Of a stretch of DNA of 64,000 bases, positions 59,354 to 64,000 are shown one piece after another. The notes below the pieces were generated by a model, which worked only from the letters and a program-made list of their open reading frames with translations, did no database searches and had not been told where the DNA came from. Numbering within the stretch: position 1 is the stretch's first letter; every line of letters begins with the position of its first letter. The DNA comes from Actinoplanes couchii (lineage in GTDB: Bacteria; Actinomycetota; Actinomycetes; Mycobacteriales; Micromonosporaceae): positions 1 through 64,000 of the forward strand of contig NZ_BOMG01000007.1 in assembly GCF_016862075.1 (NCBI RefSeq), given 5' to 3'. A program made the position numbers and the translations under genes.

Positions 59354-60181
59354 ATGCGCCGCCGCTCCTTCGCCGCCGTCCTGGCCGCCACCACCCTCAC
59401 CCTGGGCCTGGCCGCCTGTGGTTCCTCCGACGACGCCGCCGGTGACAGCGCGGCGTCCGACACCCTCAAGGTCGGCGTCAGCCCGGTCCCGCACGGTGAG
59501 ATCCTCAAGTACGTCGCGGACAACCTGGCCGCCGCCGAGGGCCTGAAGATCGAGATCACCGAGTTCAACGACTACATCCAGCCGAACGTCGCCCTCAGCG
59601 AGAAGCAGCTGGACGCCAACTACTTCCAGCACATCCCGTACCTGGAGGAGGAGGTCGCCACCAAGGGCTACAAGTTCACCGCGCTCAAGCCGGTGCACAT
59701 CGAGCCCCTCGGCGTCTACTCCAAGACGGTCAAGGCGATCGCCGACGTCCCGAACGGTGGCGTCGTCGCGATCCCGAACGACCCGTCGAACTCGGGCCGT
59801 TCGCTCAACCTGCTCGCCAAGAACGGCCTGATCACCCTCAAGGACGGCGTCGGCGTCAAGGCGACCGAGAAGGACATCACCGCCAACCCGAAGAACCTGC
59901 AGTTCAAGGCGCTCGAGGCGGCCCAGCTCCCGCGCAGCCTGGAGGACACCGCGATCTCGGTGATCAACGGCAACTACGCGATCGAGACCGGTCTCAAGCC
60001 GGCCACCGACTCGCTGGCGCTGGAGACCGGTGACGACAACCCGTACGCGAACCTGGTCGTGGTCCGCACCGGCGACGAGACGAACGAGAAGATCGTCAAG
60101 CTGGAGAAGCTGCTGCACTCCGCCGAGGTCAAGAAGTTCATCGAGGACAAGTACCAGGGTTCCGTGCTGGCCGCGTTCTGA
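59354..60181 (+). CDS. metQ: methionine-binding lipoprotein
   Basis: 275 residues. Lipoprotein signal LTLGLAACGSS. NlpA/MetQ blocks: LKVGVSPVPHGEILKYVA, FNDYIQPNVALSEKQLDANYFQH, AIPNDPSNSGRSLNLLAKNGLI and VINGNYAIETGL. ATG 59354 follows GAAAGG; an in-frame ATG nine codons upstream lies before the ribosome site. A 22-bp unit including the TGA is duplicated at its 3' end. Confidence 0.95.
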   Translation: MRRRSFAAVLAATTLTLGLAACGSSDDAAGDSAASDTLKVGVSPVPHGEILKYVADNLAAAEGLKIEITEFNDYIQPNVALSEKQLDANYFQHIPYLEEEVATKGYKFTALKPVHIEPLGVYSKTVKAIADVPNGGVVAIPNDPSNSGRSLNLLAKNGLITLKDGVGVKATEKDITANPKNLQFKALEAAQLPRSLEDTAISVINGNYAIETGLKPATDSLALETGDDNPYANLVVVRTGDETNEKIVKLEKLLHSAEVKKFIEDKYQGSVLAAF

Positions 60182-60213
60182 TCCGGGAGAAGCCGCGTTC
60201 TGATCCGGGAGAA
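60171..60213 (+). repeat. 22-bp duplication of the metQ stop-codon region
   Basis: CCGCGTTCTGATCCGGGAGA (with the real TGA) is repeated immediately (60193-60213) without mismatch over 21 bases. Confidence 0.95.
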
Positions 60214-60225
60214 AAAACAGCACCG

Positions 60226-60262
60226 GCGCCCCGGTCCGTCGCCCATCGGCGGCCCGGGGCGC
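60226..60262 (+). terminator. terminator hairpin after metQ
   Basis: GCGCCCCGG and CCGGGGCGC arms around an inner small hairpin, followed by TGCTCTTTTC. Confidence 0.85.
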
Positions 60263-60314
60263 TGCTCTTTTCAAAGCTCTATTCAACAGACCTGACCAGG
60301 CGCATCATCAAGCC

Positions 60315-60497
60315 ATGGCTGAACAGACCGGACCCGCCGAGGTCGCCGCGCGGCTCCGCACCGAGCGCTTCGGCATCCTGCCCCCGCGCATCCTCCCCGA
60401 CGACGTCATCGAGCTGGTCGACACCCGCCGCCCGGACCAGCACCCCGCGACGGCCCTGAGCCTCGAGCACGAGCGGGCCCTGCACACCGCCGCCTGA
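60315..60497 (+). CDS. small hypothetical protein
   Basis: 60 residues, hydrophilic: [33 protein letters not shown]. The composition is that of an actinobacterial conserved small cytosolic protein and codon third positions are GC-rich. Unknown function; no ribosome site of note before ATG 60315. It ends 12 bp before the convergent alanine dehydrogenase. Confidence 0.6.
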   Translation: MAEQTGPAEVAARLRTERFGILPPRILPDDVIELVDTRRPDQHPATALSLEHERALHTAA

Positions 60498-60509
60498 GAC
60501 CCGGGTGGT

Positions 60510-61628
60510 TCAGGCGGTCAGGACGGTGGAGATCGTCTCGGTCGGCAGGCCCAGCGCCGTGCCCACCAGGTCGTTGGTGAGGGCGCCGTGATGCGCGTTC
60601 AGCCCCAGGGCCAGGGCCGGGTCGGCGCGCAATGCGTCGCGCCAGCCCAGATCGGCCAGGCGTAGGACGTACGGCAGAGTGGCGTTGGTCAGGGCGTAGG
60701 TCGACGTGTTCGGGACCGCACCCGGCATGTTGGCCACACAGTAGAAGACCGAGTCGTGCACCTGGTAAACCGGGTTCTCGTGGGTGGTCGGCCGGGAGTC
60801 CTCGAAGCAGCCGCCCTGGTCGATGGCGATGTCGACCAGCACCGACCCCGGCTTCATCCGCTTGACCAGCGCGTTGCCGACCAGGGTGGGAGCCTTGGCG
60901 CCGGGCACCAGGACGGCGCCGATCACCATGTCGGCGCCGGTCACCGACTGCTCGATGGTGTACGAGTTCGACACCAGCGTCTTCACCCGCCCGCCGAACC
61001 GTTCGTCGATCTGCCGCAGCCGGGGGATGCTCAGGTCGAGCACCGTGACGTCGGCGCCGAGACCGAGCGCGATGGTGGCCGCGTTCACCCCGGAGACCCC
61101 GCCGCCGATGATCGTGATGGCGGCCGGCGCGACGCCGGGAACACCGCCGGGGAGCACGCCACGGCCGCCGCTGTTACGCATCAGACTGTAGGCGCCGACC
61201 TGTGGCGCGAGCCGCCCGGCGACCTCGGACATCGGCGCCAGCAGGGGGAGCGACCCGTCGGCGAGCTGTACGGTCTCGTACGCGATGGCCGTGGTCCTGC
61301 TGGTCAGCAGTGCTTTGGTGCCGTCGGCGTCGGCGGCCAGGTGCAGATAGGTGAAGAGGACCTGCCCCTCGCGGAGACGGTGGTACTCGGCGGCGATCGG
61401 CTCCTTCACCTTCAGGATCATGTCGGCGGCGCCCCACACCGCATCCGCGTCGGGAAGGATCCGGGCGCCCGCGCGCACGAAGTCGTCGTCGGTGATCGAG
61501 CTCCCGGTGCCGGCTCCGGACTGCACCGACACCTCGTGTCCGTGCCGGACCGCTTCGACCACGCCGGCCGGGGTGATGGCCACCCGGTACTCGTGGTTCT
61601 TGACCTCTGATGGCACGCCGATGTGCAT
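60510..61628 (-). CDS. ald: alanine dehydrogenase
   Basis: 372 residues. [20 protein letters not shown] at the N-terminus (substrate Arg/Lys), [13 protein letters not shown] fold [25 protein letters not shown] near 178, and the C-terminal [22 protein letters not shown] block. Catalyses the reversible NAD-dependent conversion of L-alanine to pyruvate and ammonia. ATG 61628 follows AAGGAA. Divergent from an Lrp/AsnC regulator, the known type of ald activator (AldR/Lrp). Confidence 0.97.
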   Translation of the reverse strand: MHIGVPSEVKNHEYRVAITPAGVVEAVRHGHEVSVQSGAGTGSSITDDDFVRAGARILPDADAVWGAADMILKVKEPIAAEYHRLREGQVLFTYLHLAADADGTKALLTSRTTAIAYETVQLADGSLPLLAPMSEVAGRLAPQVGAYSLMRNSGGRGVLPGGVPGVAPAAITIIGGGVSGVNAATIALGLGADVTVLDLSIPRLRQIDERFGGRVKTLVSNSYTIEQSVTGADMVIGAVLVPGAKAPTLVGNALVKRMKPGSVLVDIAIDQGGCFEDSRPTTHENPVYQVHDSVFYCVANMPGAVPNTSTYALTNATLPYVLRLADLGWRDALRADPALALGLNAHHGALTNDLVGTALGLPTETISTVLTA

Positions 61629-61670
61629 GAGGATTCCTTCCGCCGACTCCACTGTCGTTAGAGTGAAACG

Positions 61671-61757
61671 ATGTGCTGCATCCCGGCAACCCGAACGAAG
61701 AAGATTCTGTTCGTAACGGCTGTGGCGCATTTGCTGCTGAGCGGCGGCGCGCGTTGA
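61671..61757 (+). CDS. possible leaderless uORF overlapping the Lrp-type start
   Basis: ATG 61671 is six bases after a TAGAGT -10 box (61659-61664), as in the leaderless genes of this window. It reads 28 codons, beginning MCCIPATRTKK and ending LLLSGGAR, to a TGA at 61755-61757 that overlaps a TTG (TTGA). The regulator frame opens at that TTG. The uORF may couple translation of the regulator. It could instead be incidental if the regulator starts at GTG 61673 in the other frame. Confidence 0.35.
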   Translation: MCCIPATRTKKILFVTAVAHLLLSGGAR

Positions 61758-62221
61758 CCGACGTACCGAAGGATGTTCGAGGTCTGGATCACATCGACCT
61801 GGAGCTGCTGAGCCTGCTGGAAGCCGACGGCCGGATGCCGAACAACGCGCTCGCCGACCGGGTCGGCATCGCCCCGTCCACCTGCCTGACCAGGATCCGG
61901 CGGCTGCGGGAGATCGGCGCGATCCGCGGTTTCCACGCCGACGTCGACCCGGCGTGGATCGGCCGCCCGATCCAGGCGATGATCGCGGTGCGGATCCGGC
62001 CGGACGCCCGCGAGGCGATCGGCCGGTTCGCCGAGTCGCTGGCCGGCATCCCCGCGGTCCGGGACGTCTACTTCATCTCCGGATCGTACGACTTCCTGCT
62101 GCACGTGGCCTGCGCCGACGTCGACGACCTGCGCGCGGTGATCACCGAACGGCTCAGCGGCACCGGCCTGATCGCCGGCACCGAGACGTACCTGATCTTC
62201 GAGCACCGCCGCGGAGCGTGA
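61754..62221 (+). CDS. Lrp/AsnC-family regulator (AldR-like)
   Basis: 155 residues from TTG 61754 (start uncertain; GTG 61673 would add 27 residues of unlike composition). Helix-turn-helix NNALADRVGIAPSTCLTRIRRLREIGAI near residues 30-57; RAM effector domain RPIQAMIAVRIRPDAREAI to FISGSYDFLLHVACADVDDL. Such regulators respond to alanine or other amino acids and activate the divergent ald gene. Confidence 0.88.
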   Translation: MTDVPKDVRGLDHIDLELLSLLEADGRMPNNALADRVGIAPSTCLTRIRRLREIGAIRGFHADVDPAWIGRPIQAMIAVRIRPDAREAIGRFAESLAGIPAVRDVYFISGSYDFLLHVACADVDDLRAVITERLSGTGLIAGTETYLIFEHRRGA

Positions 62222-62227
62222 CGCCGC

Positions 62228-63484
62228 TCAGTCCCACCACATCCGCCAGACCGGCGCGTTCAGCAGGCCGCCGGCCAGGTCGGTCAGGGTGTCGGCGTGG
62301 TACAGGTCGTACTCGCCGTCGTTGTACTGGCGGTATTCCCAGGCCAGGGCCAGTGCGTCGGCCCGGGTGGCGGGTGGGCGGGCGACCGCGTACTGCAGGG
62401 TCTCGCCACTCATGATCACCGGCTCGGCGCCGTACCGCTGATACCAGTACCGCATGATCGCGGCGTGGGCCGCCGGGCCGGGATACCCGTTCCAGCCCTC
62501 GAACTGCAGTGTCACCGGCACCAGCCACGGTTCGGCCGCCGGCACCAGGGCGACCAGGACCGGCTCCGGCCGGCCCCAGCTGTAGGGCAGACCGAACCCC
62601 GGCTGCTCCGGGTCCTCGGGCCAGGCGCCCTCGCCGGCCAGTTCCGCCCGGACCCCCACGGCATACTCCGAGTCACCTGTCAGTCGTCGCGCACCGTAAT
62701 CGGCAAGCAGGGCGGCCCCGTCCAGCGTCTCCGCCGCGGCCAGCGCATCGGCCAAGGTGTCATAGGGATCCGTCTCCGCGATCAGGCCGGGTGTGTCGGT
62801 CTCCAGGATCAGGGGCCACAAGCCACTTTCCGGGTACGCCTGCCGCAGCCGTTCCCACCACCGCAGCGCCTCGTCCCCCTGGGACCGGAATCCGGCGATC
62901 TCGACCCCACCCGGAGTGACACACAGCGTCTCCGTCGCGGGGAGATCGACGACGGCCGGAGAAGTCGCGGGGAGACCCGGGGCGGCCGGAGAAGTCGCGG
63001 AGAGATCCCGGGCGGCCGGAAGTCCGGAGCGCTCGAGCCAGACGGTGTCGGGCCAATCAGGTTGTTCGGACGGCTCCCGGCATAGCTCGGTGAAACCGTG
63101 CGCCGCGTAGAAACGGGCGGCCCGGTCGTTGCCGTCGAGGTGTTCGAGGCGCACCGGGCGGTTCGGGGCGAGCGCCAGCAGGGCCCGGATCAGCGCCGAG
63201 CCGACGCCGGTGGACTGGGCGCCCGGGTGGACGTACAGCTTTCAGATGATCGGGATCTCGCCCCGTAGATCGATGTTGCCGGTCGCGATCGGGCCGGAGT
63301 CACCGACCGCGACCAGGACCGTCGTGGTGCGCAGGCTGCGGTCCACCGCCTCGGGCGACCACCAGGTGGCCAGACCGTGCGCGATGTACTCCGGGCCGGC
63401 GAACCGGTAGGTCTCCGGCCAGGTCGCGTGACCGATGTCCACGATGGCGGTGATATCGGCGACAGTCGCTTCCCGGATCTCCAT
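62228..63484 (-). pseudogene. GNAT acetyltransferase-DUF4253 fusion broken by an in-frame TGA
   Basis: One frame reads from ATG 63484 to the stop at 62228, interrupted only by TGA at 63242-63244. Before it: GNAT start MEIREATVADITAIVDIGHATWPETY to GEIPII. After it in the same frame: KLYVHPGAQSTGVGSALIRALLAL, HLDGNDRAARFYAAHGFTE. The family motif is usually IIWKLYV, so a TGG became TGA. A three-copy linker repeat (AARDLSATSP type) leads to a DUF4253 domain ending NAPVWRMWWD. Alternatives: sequencing error, readthrough, or restart at GTG 63154 to make the DUF4253 half alone. Confidence 0.85.
62930..63020. repeat. in-frame linker repeat between GNAT and DUF4253 domains
   Basis: Three units of about 30-33 bp (core GGCCGGAGAAGTCGCGG) encode DLSATSPAAPG-like repeats. 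Confidence 0.8.
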
Positions 63485-63548
63485 CCGAGCATCTTCACAT
63501 GATCACCTAAGTTGTCAGGACGATCGGAGCGGGACCACGGGGGACGGA

Positions 63549-64000
63549 ATGCGGACTGGGCGGCTACCCGTCTGGGCGAGATGGACGGCGGTGGTGTCCG
63601 CGCTGGTGGGTGTCGCCACCGCGGTGATCACCTGGTTCTCGATGCCGTTGCTGATCAACTGGTCGCCGGCCGACGGGCCGGAGCAGCCACCCGCGCAGGG
63701 CTCCGCGAGCCTGCCGGCGGTGGTGGGTGCGCCGTCGCTGTGGACCCCGCTGCTGGAGCAGGCCCCGATCGGGTCGGCGTCGGTGCTGTACACGTCGAAC
63801 ACCTGGTTCTCCGACCGTGACCTGCTCGCCGGCCTGGTCGGTGCCGGTGACGACGTCTACCGGGTGTACACGACCGACGGTGAGGCCGCCGGGATGGGCG
63901 AGATCCTGTCCCCGGACGGCACCCGGGCGGCGAGCAGCCTGGGGATCCACGACCTGGCGACCGATGTTCTGCGGGAGTACCCGCCGGCGTGGAAAGACCT
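63549..64000 (+). CDS. membrane-anchored protein, probably beta-propeller (3' end outside window)
   Basis: 151 codons visible. A single N-terminal helix (WTAVVSALVGVATAVITWFSMPLLI) anchors an extracytoplasmic part. After a Pro/Ala-rich linker come blade-like segments: SVLYTSNTWFSDRDLLAGLV, DVYRVYTTDGEAAGMGEILSPDGTRAASS and LGIHDLATDVLREYP. The LSPDGTRAAS motif is that of TolB/WD40-like propellers. ATG 63549 with GGGGGACGG site. Confidence 0.75.
   Translation, partial: MRTGRLPVWARWTAVVSALVGVATAVITWFSMPLLINWSPADGPEQPPAQGSASLPAVVGAPSLWTPLLEQAPIGSASVLYTSNTWFSDRDLLAGLVGAGDDVYRVYTTDGEAAGMGEILSPDGTRAASSLGIHDLATDVLREYPPAWKD

Overview
The window is very GC-rich, densely coded chromosomal DNA from an actinobacterium. 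GTG starts, ATGA/GTGA overlaps and leaderless promoters (TANNNT six or seven bases before the start codon) are frequent. A methyl-accepting chemotaxis protein, an MMPL/RND exporter, a DesA3-type desaturase with its reductase, and two plant-cell-wall sugar loci point to Micromonosporaceae, most likely Actinoplanes (zoospore-forming, chemotactic). This placement is inference; there is no rRNA or marker gene in the window.

Layout. 1-1690: the 3' end of a Gly/Thr-repeat membrane protein and an orphan PstS-like lipoprotein. 1934-11413: an L-arabinose locus with araD, a LacI-type regulator (AraR-like), a YtfQRT/YjfF-type importer with two permeases, and araA; araB is absent. Matching LacI-type operators precede araD and the importer. 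11648-14414: MMPL exporter and TetR regulator with a palindromic operator. 14497-16799: a degenerate SF1-helicase-like protein translationally coupled to a winged-helix-like partner. 16890-20205: amidohydrolase, coiled-coil DivIVA-like protein and secreted LamG protein. 20309-29329: a galactan locus with two tandem secreted GH53 endo-galactanases, a LacI regulator, a three-gene oligosaccharide importer and a divergent GH35 beta-galactosidase. Twin CTGTGACCGGTTACAG operators lie in the divergent promoter. Together the two sugar loci look designed for arabinogalactan: GH53 cuts the galactan backbone, the importer brings in galacto-oligosaccharides, GH35 trims them, and arabinose goes through YtfQRT and AraA/AraD.

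29393-34125: a TacAT-type toxin-antitoxin pair, a TRAP-TAXI transporter and an RDD membrane protein. 34134-34529: a promoter, a 13-residue leader ORF rich in Cys, Tyr and Trp codons, a strong terminator, then an atypical tRNA-Tyr-like gene and a tRNA-Cys. This is the most unusual arrangement in the window. 34601-39431: ferric-reductase-like oxidoreductase, hydrolase and a sulfonate-type ABC operon. 39493-47409: membrane proteins, a PARG-like macrodomain protein, MarR, DHA2 exporter, chemoreceptor and GAF protein. 47397-53518: DinB/MDMPI-like protein, orphan Phd-like antitoxin, PfkB kinase, ABM protein, and the desaturase/reductase pair with divergent PucR regulator. 53574-57392: YqeB-like protein, histidine kinase and response regulator. 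57529-60181: methionine ABC importer metNIQ. 60315-64000: small protein, alanine dehydrogenase, divergent Lrp/AsnC regulator, a GNAT-DUF4253 gene broken by one in-frame TGA, and the start of a membrane-anchored beta-propeller-like protein.

A theme across the window is tandem repetition of 16-30 bp units. Some repeats are in frame in linkers (histidine kinase, response regulator, MetN, SsuB, several membrane proteins). Others span the stop codon at the 3' end of genes (araD, araR, TAXI receptor, metQ) so that every copy carries a stop codon.
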